This document shows positions 1 through 10,754 of a stretch of DNA of 64,000 bases, piece after piece; the stretch's first letter is position 1, and every line of letters starts with the position of its first letter. Where the stretch lies: positions 64,292,136 through 64,356,135 of the forward strand of contig CM064867.1 of assembly GCA_032719365.1 (NCBI GenBank), read 5' to 3'. The DNA is from Prinsepia uniflora (taxonomy: Eukaryota > Streptophyta > Magnoliopsida > Rosales > Rosaceae). The translations under genes were made by a program, and so were the position numbers. The notes under the pieces were generated by a model, which was not told the DNA's origin, searched no databases, and saw nothing but the letters and a program-made list of their open reading frames with translations.

Positions 1-1122
1 ACGTCACGACTCAAACTCGAGCACCGTCACTGTTCAACAATGGAGTTCTGCCATTCTCCAACGTTTTCCTTCAATTGATGATCCCAGAAGCATCGTGGGA
101 TCATGAGAAAGCATTTCCCCACAACAATTGAATCAAACACAGCCCCAAACTCCACGACTCAGCCTCGATTTCTTCCTCTGTCACGAAGCTCGATCAGAGC
201 CAAAACTGCACCATTCCTTCTCGTTTTTGATGTGGATCGACTCGTCTCAACCTCAGGAAGATGTTTGTAACCTCCAATTCGATCATCACAGCCCAATTCC
301 TTCAATTTGATTTTCCCTCCCAAAACTCAATTTTTCGAATTCACAGTTCCTCCTCACTGCCACTCTCTCGTGTTTACCCAGTTGAAATCACCCTCAAATT
401 GCTCACAAATTCACACTCTCAGGTTCAGCAATAGGAGAGGAATTGGTTGGGAGAGTGTTGGATTTGGTTGTACACGGTTAAGGAAAATACAAATGGAATT
501 AATGGAAATTAAAATGATTAATTAATTAATTAATAAATATTAAAACATCATAATGATGTTTCCCCTAAGACAAGGATTCTGGTTTCAAGGGATGAGTGAC
601 ACTTGTCACTCATCCAGGTGTGTAGGGTCAACGGTCACTATTCATTATTATATTATTATTTTAATCCCGGCCTCGGTTCGTTAGTTCGTTTCTTGACCAT
701 AACGTCGTCGTCGGATCTCCGATTTCGGCATGCCGCCTGTCGTTGGATTCGTATAGACGATACCTACGTAACGGTCCTTGGCCCTCGCCCATCGGACCTC
801 CCGGTCAAAAAGTCAACATTTGGCCCCTAATAAGCCAAATTACCAAAATGCCCCTCAACTTCCGAACACCATAACTTTCTCTACGAATGTCGGAATCGAA
901 CGTGCCACCTGTCTATGAACTCGTGACGTCCCGAACTACGTCACGGTCATCGGTCAAAGTCCGTTTGACCGCCCGATCAAAAAGTCAACATTTTGCCCAC
1001 GACCAGGGGCAAAACGGTCATTTTGCACATTTTGTCCGATTCCGCCCTACTAACCACCGTTCAACCTCACTAATCAAGATTAGTGACTAAACTAATCCCG
1101 GAATTCGGGACGGGTCGTTACA
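1..1122 (-). repeat. 3' LTR (partial) of the left LARD-like element
   Basis: This is the TG-proximal third of the LTR, read on the minus strand; its terminus TGTAACGACCCG is the complement of bases 1111-1122. It contains the two related modules that speak of 'tagacaggyggcacg' and a 24-bp near-perfect palindrome at 591-614, all shared with the other LTRs here. Short open frames in it recur at 6613-7734 only because the LTR is duplicated. Confidence 0.9.
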
Positions 1123-1137
1123 ACCTTCCCTCCTTAA
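1123..1137 (-). other. Polypurine tract of the left LARD-like element
   Basis: A pyrimidine run on the plus strand directly abuts the LTR terminus. Read on the minus strand it is a purine run preceded by TTTCGAGGACGAAATTTATT. The same arrangement precedes the LTRs at 12821, 22848 and 56559, supporting its role as the plus-strand primer. Confidence 0.8.
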
Positions 1138-4100
1138 TAAATTTCGTCCTCGAAATTCCAACCGATCTAATCTCAACGTACTTCCCTCCTTAATATGTTT
1201 CGCTCTCGAAACTCGATTACCCTGATTCCACGAACACCCCGTGGAAAGTGGAATCGACCACGCAACACGTGTACACCCGCACACCATCTAACCAGGCAAA
1301 ACTTGTCTGCACTCTACGTACCACTAATACTCAAAACGCAACGACTACATTCGACCCCGTCGAATGACTGAAACTACTTGTTTCGAATTTGACACCACTT
1401 GTCAAATCAACCCTCTCGTTGACGTAACAACTCGACGGTTCCTTTCCCACTCCCACTAGGAGTCAGCTGACCCCACTCAACAATCTATGTTGACACATCC
1501 TGACAAACTGTCACCACACAGTTGTTGTCAGTCGAAAACTGACACTAGACTCACTCGTGGCTACACATGCCACCAACGTACTCGACTCACCAATATCCTT
1601 ACCGACATTTCACACGACCTGTGTGTAATTAGACACATCGGAATTACCATGACCCATTGCATAGTAATGTCCGGTGCACAACCAATCCCATGGTATCGGA
1701 ACCAATCCGACTACCAACACGTTCACCAACACACCTCGGGTATATCCCGTATACCGTAACTAGACATCACAAGTCTACAAGGTATTGTACCTCGAACCAT
1801 GTACGAAGTACACACATCTACCTAATAACCAGACTACAACCGCCTAGGTCATAGCCGAACGCGTTCCAACAATGGAGTACGTTTGCCCAATCCAGTATGA
1901 GACAAAACGAAACTCCACCCAACATCTAGTTCCAATTCCGAATCCAAATCCGCAAGTTCGTAAGAAATCCCGGATCCAAACCCAGACATCACAGTTTAAC
2001 TCATTTCCAAATCCGAATCCGAAATCATTATTCCGTAAGCTAGCATTTGGAATAACCATTCCGTACCCAAACCCAGAAATATACTTTCAAGTTCCAAAAT
2101 CGAATCCTGAATCGTCACCCAGATATTCGATTCCAAATCCCGAAATCTCGTTCACATTTACCAAGACACACCAAAACCGAACCTATCGGTTACCCGTTCA
2201 ATACACTTGATTGACTTCATAGGGAAGCCAATCCAACCTCCACACGTCTAAGGTTGACAAAATTCAACTACCTTGAAAACCTACTCACCCGAGTAGAATA
2301 CCCTACGGGCCCTTCGAAAAGAAGTTCAATCTCGTCATTTACGACTCACGTACCAAGGTAAGAGTGATATACTCTCCCCCTATCTGAATCATCAAGATCA
2401 CGACCCAGATAGACACTGTGTCCCTGACAATAACGTCAAAATCCTAGATCGCCACAACGATTGACAACCGACTCCGACAACTAGACAGATCAGTCAACGA
2501 CGAGACACGTCGAGACTGCGGATTCTCACGGATTACCTTGTATCAGTCCTTGTCATTCCACCTAGGAAAACCAAGGATGATCCAAAATAATGACACCAAT
2601 ACTCATCCTACGTGGATGCAACAAAACTTACTGCACTCACCACGCCATGTACCCCAACATCGTCTGCCACCAAGCAGAAAATGAAAAATCTCGTTTACCT
2701 AATTTCGAATACGTAGCTCCTCCTAATGACCCGCAATTACACCTGGGCCCACCAACCAATACACGCTCAACGTACTGGTAACTACAGTCAATGTCTGCCA
2801 GGGCAGAAAGCAAGAAGTCAACCCCAATGACTTTGGAATACCAATCACCAAAAACGAGCACCACTCTCGTTCCCCAATCACAACTCTCCTCGACACTAAG
2901 GTTCCTACCATGTTGGAAACAGACATGCTCCCAACAAGACGTCAAGTCTAACCACTAGACTTCCTACCTCCTCAATTCACTTGGACAACCCCGGGTCCAC
3001 AATCAATCCGCTATTGTTCCGTTCGCACATCCCGACCTTTACAGGTTCAACACTCGGTTTCCCAAGTTCTCAATTACAAATTCCTACCTTTATACCACTA
3101 ATGGTTTTCCTCGTCTTTTCCAGTTTTAATCATTTCCATGTACATTTTAGGGATATTTAAAAACATAAAATCGCACAAATTTTGGAGTTGCCAACAACTC
3201 CCCAAATCCACTAATCATCCCAAAATTCCTTAAGTCTTAATTATACCATTTTAATCCACTCATCACTGGTTATCTCACCACTATTGGGACTTATCCCAAC
3301 ACAGCACAATCTTAACTGGATCCCATCCAGTCCATCCCTCAACCATTACCGAATCTCAAAGACCGAACATATGTTCATCATGACGGAGTCACACCCAATT
3401 TGTGGCTCATCGTCAACACCATTACCGACACTAGCACCAGCGCTAGTACCAGCACCAACACTCTATCAACATCACTAGTATCAGCACACATGCATCCATA
3501 CTAGCATCAGCACAAAAGTACCAACCCCGCAAACATCCATACTGCACACCGTGTGCAAATACGACAACCCTGAATCTCCGTTCATACGGAACGACGATCC
3601 CGTACCTCACGACTATGGGTACCACTATTCTGACAATCCCTATCAGGAAAATGAACGTTCCCCGAACGTCCCCTGATCCCCAAGTATCAGAACCATACCA
3701 ATTACCCTCGATAGCCAGTCATCTCCATATGACTTCCGACTAACTGTCATTGCTATTGAGATCCGCATCCACACATCACACCAATACCCGATCCAACACG
3801 GGATTCCATAATTTATTTCAGAACCGTATCCGTACATCGAATCCCATAGTTCTGCCTAAACTCACCAGAGCCATCCACATGGTCATCCATGACCTCAGCC
3901 ACTCCTCGCAGCACAAGTTCTCACCCGCTAATCACAATTAAGGTTTACCTTTTTAATACTAGGGTTCCACAATCACACCCTATGGTTCAACCGAACCAAA
4001 CAGCTCTCCGTAATATAAAATTCACAACCTGACCGACCCCGCGGTCTAGACATCGAATAGACATCAAATCTAATCCTACCATCCCATCAACGTGGGTTCC

Positions 4101-4439
4101 ACCACTAGGTCATCGGCCAACTCCGATGAACCAACATCCCTCACACTAGAAACCACCACAAGGGTTCACATTTTAGACCATTACTCACATGAGGTTCCCC
4201 GAACCTAGCTGCACCTAGCAGCACAACAATCCAATATCACATGACCGAACCGACGGTCCCACTATACCAGTTCACCACAATCAACCCCACTTGGGTCGAA
4301 TCACATTAACGCACGGCGTATCGGGCCAATCGCACTCCATCCACTATCCAAACCCAAAAACTATCTATCAGGTTGATAACGAATTGCAGCCCAATGAGAC
4401 ATCACACCCTCGACCTGCGCGCACAAATAGAGCAACCAT
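1138..4439 (-). mobile_element. Non-coding interior of the left LARD-like element
   Basis: About 3.3 kb lie between polypurine tract and primer site. I see no zinc knuckle, protease, reverse transcriptase, RNase H or integrase motif in any frame. Longest frames are about 100 codons and lack recognisable content. There are simple imperfect repeats around 1920-2140 (variations on AATCCGAATCC) and 3410-3530 (variations on AGTACCAGCACC). The block next to the primer site (about 4360-4440) shares short ordered words with the equivalent position of the element at 17598-25667. Confidence 0.75.
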
Positions 4440-4451
4440 GCTCTGATACCA
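4440..4451 (-). other. Primer binding site (initiator tRNA-Met)
   Basis: On the minus strand this reads TGGTATCAGAGC, the usual plant primer site complementary to the 3' end of initiator tRNA-Met. It lies three bases from the LTR end at 4455, which sets the element's orientation and the LTR boundary. Confidence 0.9.
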
Positions 4452-4454
4452 AGT

Positions 4455-7400
4455 TGACAGGACCCATCCCAATCCCCCCGGGATTACCGTGGAATGTGCC
4501 CTGCTCCCGTCCAACAAGGGGTGTCAGACAAGGGATAACCAAGAGCTACTGCCCAAACGGGCCATCCAGAGTGCGCAAGGACCGATGGAGGAGGTGTGCA
4601 ATGTCCCAGTCTCTGCTGCAATCGCATCCGTAATCAACCTGAAGGGCATTAAAACCAAAAGCTGTGAGTGGACAAAAACCAATAAGTTTACCAAATACAT
4701 TTATAAGACATTTATGCCCTCCAATAAAAACGTATGCATGCCACCAAAAACCAGTAACCAAAACGTTTGCTCAACCGAGCCATTAGGGCCTTAGCCCAGA
4801 AACCGTTAACCAAAAACCAAGTGTGGGAACTCAGCCCAAAACCGTGGAATACCACCACCATACATATTAAAACCATGTGGGTCACCACCCACTACCATAA
4901 ATGAACATTAATTCATTAAAATCACACAATCATAAATCCACCCGGAAAGCCATTTCATTAATTCATATTTTACCATTACCATCACCAGCATCCCTGATGC
5001 TAGACGTCCCTGACGTCATGTCTCACGGTTTCATAAGCTACGCGTGCTGCCCGGGGTCTCTCCGGGTCCATATATCTGACATCCCTGATGTCTGACGTCC
5101 CTGACGTCAATCATAGCAATCCTGCTCCTGAGTCATCATACGGTCCGGTTGCTCCGTATAATGACCCCTCGCAGGCAATGCACCGTGACTTCCCCAGTGT
5201 CCCAGACATCTGGAGGAGACCATCATATATCCTTGTATCCAGATGGTATATGGAAAACAGTTTTATTAAATCCTTTTATCACATTATTACCATTGGGCCC
5301 TGCCCGAAATTTCCATAAAACCACATAATTCCATTTAGGGTCCCTGACCCAAAATCACAATTATTAAATATAGGGTCCCTGACCCAAAATCACATTTATA
5401 ATCCAACTGGGCCTCATGCCCGCTTTTATGAACCACTGGGCCCACGACCCGATTTGTAAACCAACTGGGCCCGCAGCCCGACCTTATAAACCCGCTGGGC
5501 CCACGGCCCGAATTCACAAATCAACTGGGCCCCTGGCCCGATAATATAACTCAAATGGGTCTCAGCCCGATTTCATACCAACTGGGCCCCTGGCCCGATT
5601 TCATTAACCAACTGGGCCCCCGGCCCGATTCTCAAATGGACTCCAAGTCCGAAATTTCCAAAACAAGTGGGCCTCAAGCCCGAGTTCATATTTTCAATTT
5701 CAAAACCATTTCATCATATTATTTATTTAACCACAAGCACACAAAACCACCAATAAACCGTTAATCCCGATATATGTGAAATACGGAAAACACCTCGAAA
5801 TACGTGCAACATATCCAAAATCAATGCTCACAAATACCATCATAGAAATCATGTATATAAACCATATAACACATTTAAGCATGCATAGGATTTATAAAAC
5901 CAAAGTCCACTCACAGACCGTTTTAACCGTGTGCCTCGATACGCGTGCCACCGGCCCTCCCGGGCCACACCACTATCACCGGGACTCCCAATCCTGTCCA
6001 AATTACATTAGAGGGTTACTAACCTCATCATTAACATCCTATCAAAGTCCCGTAATTTTCCCGAATTGTTACTTATTTTTAAACTTAATTTAAAACCTTC
6101 GGACATCCCGAACACTATCGAGACGGTGTCCGATCGACCCGAAACCAATTCCAAAATGTCCGTTACATTAAATGGGACAGAAGTCATGTTGACCTCACCT
6201 CGAGATTCGTGCCCACGCGCCGCCACGCGCCGCCACGCGCCGCCGTGAGTGGCTGCGCGTGAAACTCACGCGCCTGCTACAGTGTCACCAGCCCAACCCG
6301 TTTGTCTGGTAAACGGGTCCAATTCACCCGCGACACAACCCGGTTCCAATCCTGCCAATTCGATCCTAATTCCTTCAATTGATCAATCCATTAGCTTCGT
6401 TTTAAGTCCAATTATAAGTCTGTAAACTCAATTACACAATTCCTTACCCAGATTCCCACGATTCGATGATGATCCACGAAGAACACCCGGTCACTGTTCA
6501 ATCATGGAAGTCCCTCAATTGATGCAGGTTTCATCCAATTGATGATTCCAGAAGCATCAATGGACCATGAGGAACAATTCCCCCACATCAATTGCATCAA
6601 ACCGGTGCTCAAACGTCACGACTCAAACTCGAGCACCGTCACTGTTCAACAATGGAGTTCTGCCATTCTCCAACGTTTTCCTTCAATTGATGATCCCAGA
6701 AGCATCGTGGGATCATGAGAAAGCATTTCCCCACAACAATTGAATCAAACACAGCCCCAAACTCCACGACTCAGCCTCGATTTCTTCCTCTGTCACGAAG
6801 CTCGATCAGAGCCAAAACTGCACCATTCCTTCTCGTTTTTGATGTGGATCGACTCGTCTCAACCTCAGGAAGATGTTTGTAACCTCCAATTCGATCATCA
6901 CAGCCCAATTCCTTCAATTTGATTTTCCCTCCCAAAACTCAATTTTTCGAATTCACAGTTCCTCCTCACTGCCACTCTCTCGTGTTTACCCAGTTGAAAT
7001 CACCCTCAAATTGCTCACAAATTCACACTCTCAGGTTCAGCAATGGGAGAGGAATTGGTTGGGAGAGTGTTGGATTTGGTTGTACACGGTTAAGGAAAAT
7101 ACAAATGGAATTAATGGAAATTAAAATGATTAATTAATTAATTAATAAATATTAAAACATCATAATGATGTTTCCCCTAAGACAAGGATTCTGGTTTCAA
7201 GGGATGAGTGACACTTGTCACTCATCCAGGTGTGTAGGGTCAACGGTCACTATTCATTATTATATTATTATTTTAATCCCGGCCTCGGTTCGTTAGTTCG
7301 TTTCTTGACCATAACGTCGTCGTCGGATCTCCGATTTCGGCATGCCGCCTGTCGTTGGATTCGTATAGACGATACCTACGTAACGGTCCTTGGCCCTCGC

Positions 7401-7734
7401 CCATCGGACCTCCCGGTCAAAAAGTCAACATTTGGCCCCTAATAAGCCAAATTACCAAAATGCCCCTCAACTTCCGAACACCATAACTTTCTCTACGAAT
7501 GTCGGAATCGAACGTGCCACCTATCTATGAACTCGTGACGTCCCGAACTACGTCACGGTCATCGGTCAAAGTCCGTTTGACCGCCCGATCAAAAAGTCAA
7601 CATTTTGCCCACGACCAGGGGCAAAACGGTCATTTTGCACATTTTGTCCGATTCCGCCCTACTAACCACCGTTCAACCTCACTAATCAAGATTAGTGACT
7701 AAACTAATCCCGGAATTCGGGACGGGTCGTTACA
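4455..7734 (-). repeat. 5' LTR (3280 bp) of the left LARD-like element
   Basis: This is the complete LTR, bounded by TGACAGGACC at the primer-site side and ..TTACA at the outer side. Read on the minus strand it runs TGTAACGACCCG ... GGTCCTGTCA. It holds a palindrome at 7203-7226, two CATGCAT (RY) motifs (4734-4740 and 5880-5886), a TATA-like CATAAAT on the minus strand at 4708-4720, and a minisatellite at 5328-5680. The minus-strand order is TG end, palindrome, RY motif, minisatellite, RY motif, TATA, CA end, as in the other LTRs. Confidence 0.9.
5328..5690. repeat. LTR minisatellite of GGGC..GCCC units
   Basis: Around ten imperfect units of about 30 bp each contain a short inverted repeat such as TGGGCCCCTGGCCCGA, separated by AT-rich spacers resembling 'tttataaaccaac'. 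Equivalent arrays occur at the same relative position in the LTRs at 22848-25667 and 30196-33374. Confidence 0.8.
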
Positions 7735-7928
7735 TGGATTGTTTAATAACTCATGATACCTCTATCGTGTATATCGATTAGAGAGTGATATGTGGAGTCC
7801 AGGATTACCAGAGGTTGTACTTCAGGGAGACTCGAGGATGTTACCCTCTAGAATGATATTAAACCTCACAATCGATGGACTGTTGGTATGAGGTAATCAA
7901 AGTTCACTGGTCAGATGTGTGGCATATG
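7735..7928 (+). mobile_element. Interior fragment of the element whose 3' LTR is 12821-15731
   Basis: This short segment lies between the left LARD-like element and a solo LTR. Because the solo LTR has a clean target duplication, the segment must originally have continued directly at 10755. No coding motif is visible. Confidence 0.55.
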
Positions 7929-9764
7929 TGTAACAACCCGTCCTGAATTCCATGATTAGATTAGTGACTAATCATGAATAGTGAGGCTAATCCGTGATTA
8001 GTAGAGCGAAATCGGACGAACGATGCGAAATGACAGTTTTGCCCCTAGGTGTGGCAAAACGTTGAATTTTCAATCGGGCGGTCAAATGGTCTTTGACCTA
8101 GGATCGTGACGTAGTTTAGGACGTCACGAGTTCATAGACAGGTGACACGTTCAATTTCCACGTTTGAGGAGGAAGTTATGACGTTCGGAAGTTTAGGGGC
8201 ATTTTGGTAATTTTGGTTAAAAAATGGCAAATATTGACTTTTTGACCAGGATGTCCGATGGTCGAGGGCCGAATACCGTTACGTAGATAAGGACGATACG
8301 AATCCATAGACAGGCGGCACGTCGAATTCGGACGTTCGACGACGAAGTTACGGTTCACGGAAGTTCGAGTGCATTATTGCACGAATTACGAGACGAGTTC
8401 ACTTTTGGACTCTAGTGGGCCCAGATATTTGTCCTGATGCCCAATGGATGAGTGACAAGTGTCACCCGTCCAATGGAAACCCAAATTGATTCATGCACCG
8501 TGCAAACCATTCCATTTTCATTTCAAACCCAAACACCCACCCGATCTCACCATTTCTCACATTCCCGTGCAACCCAAACCCATCCAAATTCCACCCAAGA
8601 CCGGGACAGCGGACCAGGAGGCTGAGGGAGTTGAGGTGGCCGGCCTGGATGGCTAGGGCCGCCGTGAACGGCGACTGGAAGGGAGGAAACCCGTGCGGGT
8701 ACCCGGTTAGTCCATTTTCGATCCAATTTCGATTTTTCTTGTTATGGTTCATTTTTAATGGTTTTAATGAATCAAATAAGTTTCTAGGATAGTTTTAAGA
8801 AGGTTTCTTTGGTGGTTGGAAGGCTGTGAAGCCGTGGGTGAGTTTTGGGAATATTGAACCGTTTGGTTCATAATTAAACCATGAGTTTTAGGGCGTTTAC
8901 TTAGTTTTAAGGATTGAAATTGATAGGAAATGAGGAAATAGGAATTTAGGGATTAAAATGAAAGCAAACGGACCGAAAATGAGAAGGGAGGAGCGCTGAA
9001 CCGGTCACGCCTGTTCAGCACAGTGACCGGTTCAAGAAACCAGAAAAAAAACCGGTTTTCCTGAGGTTGATGATGATGAATAGTGATCTGGCCCTTCTAG
9101 GAGCGCGTGAGGGCGCGTGGGCCATAATTTGAGGAAGTGTTCAACACGCGAAATCTTCTATCGATGTAACGAACATTTTGGGACTAGTTTCGTGTCGATC
9201 AAACACTTTCTCGATATGATTAGGGGCATTGGAAGGTTTAGGGTCGGTTTAAAAATAGATAAAAGTTTGGGAAAATTACGGGACTTTGGTAGGAGGTTAA
9301 TTAAGTAGTTATTAACCTTCTATTAAAATTTGGACAGGTTTGGGAGTCCCGGTGACGGTGATCGTCTCGAGGAACCGTATGGCATGCAAATCGAGACGGC
9401 AGCTCGGACGGTCTGTGAGTGACCTTGTTTTCTAAATTGGAGCATGCATAAATGTTTATTATATGTTTTATTAACATGTTTGATGATGCCATGGGTGCAT
9501 TTGTATGTGGTTATGTATAAGCACGTATTTCGAGGTTTCAGCTTATACGGTGCTTATACGGGTCTATTTTTCCTTATTTGTTTTAATGGACTGGTTTTAG
9601 ATTTCTAAAAGGATAAACTCGGGTATGAGACCCATTTGGTTTTGTCTCGGGCATATGACCTCAGATATCGGGCACGGTGCCCAGCTGATGTCTTATGTTT
9701 GGGCACGAGACCCAGGTTACTTTACGGTTTTGATTTCAGGTCAGGGAACCTTAAATGGATTTAC

Positions 9765-9950
9765 AGGTTCATGACGGTTTATGGGAACCGGTATGAACCC
9801 TTGTTAGTCGTTATGGTACATGACGGTTTATGGGAACCGGCATGAACCCTGGTTATGTTATTACCGTACATGACGGTTTATGGGAACCGGCATGTTACCT
9901 TCGTTATGGATATTATGGATCATGACGGTTCAGGGGAACCGGGCATGGAT
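9765..9950 (+). repeat. Tandem repeat of about 58 bp inside the solo LTR
   Basis: Four imperfect copies share CATGACGGTTTATGGGAACC followed by GGCATGAACC. The flanking GGTTCATG and CATGAACC can pair, so each unit could form a hairpin. The same unit occurs about twice at 32935-33025 in another solo LTR. Confidence 0.8.
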
Positions 9951-10232
9951 ATTTGTATTATGTATATATATGTGCATATACCTTCCTTTACTTCTATTAT
10001 CTCCTCTGGGGAGGGTCGTTGGCCTGGGTGGACCCCGGAGTAGTCACGGAGCACCGACTAAGTGGAGTCACCCCCTAGTTGGGTTCCTTACTCTCAGGAA
10101 GGCTATGGTTACTATACCTCGAGTAGGATCAGTGGTCTGCGGACATTGACCTTGACTTTGAGAAGACTCGGATTAAGACCCGGGTAGCACGCGCATAGCT
10201 TTGGATACCGTGACAGGATTGGTTGTGTGACT

Positions 10233-10255
10233 TATATATATATATATATATATAT
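10233..10255. repeat. (TA)n microsatellite
   Basis: An uninterrupted alternation of T and A lies within the solo LTR, directly upstream of 'ggatatatgatatg'. Confidence 0.9.
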
Positions 10256-10690
10256 ATGGATATATGATATGTGATATATGGTGTGCACAGGTGAGCACAA
10301 GATTTGAGCAGTTGCTTGTGTATTTGGTTTCAGTCTGGTTATGGTTTTGGACTGAGTCCCTTATTGGTTTCTTTGATGGATTTGGGGCGGTGGCAGTATG
10401 GTCGATTTTATGGTGGTCCCTTTCGACCTTGGTTTATATTCTGTTTTGGGATTAGTTCCCACATATGGTTTCCATTTGGTTAAATGGTTTTCGAATGCAT
10501 GCATGCTTTTTAGTGAAGGGTACAAATGTCTTCTTATGAAATTTTTTTTATAAACTTTTGTTTTGTCCACTCACAGCTTTTAATGTTTTGACTGCCCTTC
10601 AGGTTGACATCGGATGTGGACTGTAGCAGGAACCGAGATATCACATGCCTCCTCCGGATCCAGATGGGAGCAGGGTCATCCCGTGTTAAT

Positions 10691-10692
<2 letters not shown>

Positions 10693-10723
<31 letters not shown>

Positions 10724-10730
10724 GGGGGGG
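10693..10730 (+). repeat. Homopolymer run of 30 G, then A and 7 G
   Basis: The run replaces a short 'cagggagg' stretch at the same position of related LTRs, just before the terminal GGGATGGGTCCTGTCA. The exact length may be affected by sequencing or assembly. Confidence 0.75.
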
Positions 10731-10754
10731 ATTGGGATGGGTCCTGTCAATATG

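Larger units (their letters stand above)
1..7734 (-). mobile_element. Long-LTR Ty3/gypsy-like element with non-coding interior (LARD-like), left end outside window
   Basis: Bases 1-1122 repeat almost identically at 6613-7734 (constant offset 6612), which defines the two LTRs of one element read on the minus strand. The right copy runs from TGACAGGACC at 4455 to ..GTTACA at 7734, so the LTR is 3280 bp and the left copy starts outside the window. A primer site complementary to initiator tRNA-Met lies next to the 5' LTR at 4440-4451, and a polypurine tract lies next to the 3' LTR at 1123-1137. The interior (1123-4454, 3.3 kb) has no open frame resembling gag or pol. This layout fits a large non-autonomous LTR derivative. 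It was inserted into the sequence continuing at 7735. The second target-site copy lies outside the window. Confidence 0.88.
7929..10749 (+). mobile_element. Solo LTR (2821 bp), target-site duplication ATATG
   Basis: The LTR begins TGTAACAACCCGTCC and ends GGGTCCTGTCA. ATATG at 7924-7928 is repeated at 10750-10754, and no primer site or polypurine tract adjoins either end, so this is a solo LTR formed by LTR-LTR recombination. It carries the shared palindrome near 8448, a conserved 'gtaacgaacattttgg' block at about 9166, RY motifs near 9443 and 10495-10506, and a TATA-like TACAAAT at 10521. It also has a roughly 58-bp repeat array at 9765-9950, a TA microsatellite at 10233-10255, and a run of 30 G at 10693-10722. 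Confidence 0.93.

Noticed and set aside
603..1090. Pairs of small open frames with identical proteins at 603-830/7215-7442 and 887-1090/7499-7702, and similar pairs in the 54-60 kb region
   Set aside because: They are identical only because the LTR is present twice. They have no family resemblance and are not preserved in other LTRs of the superfamily.
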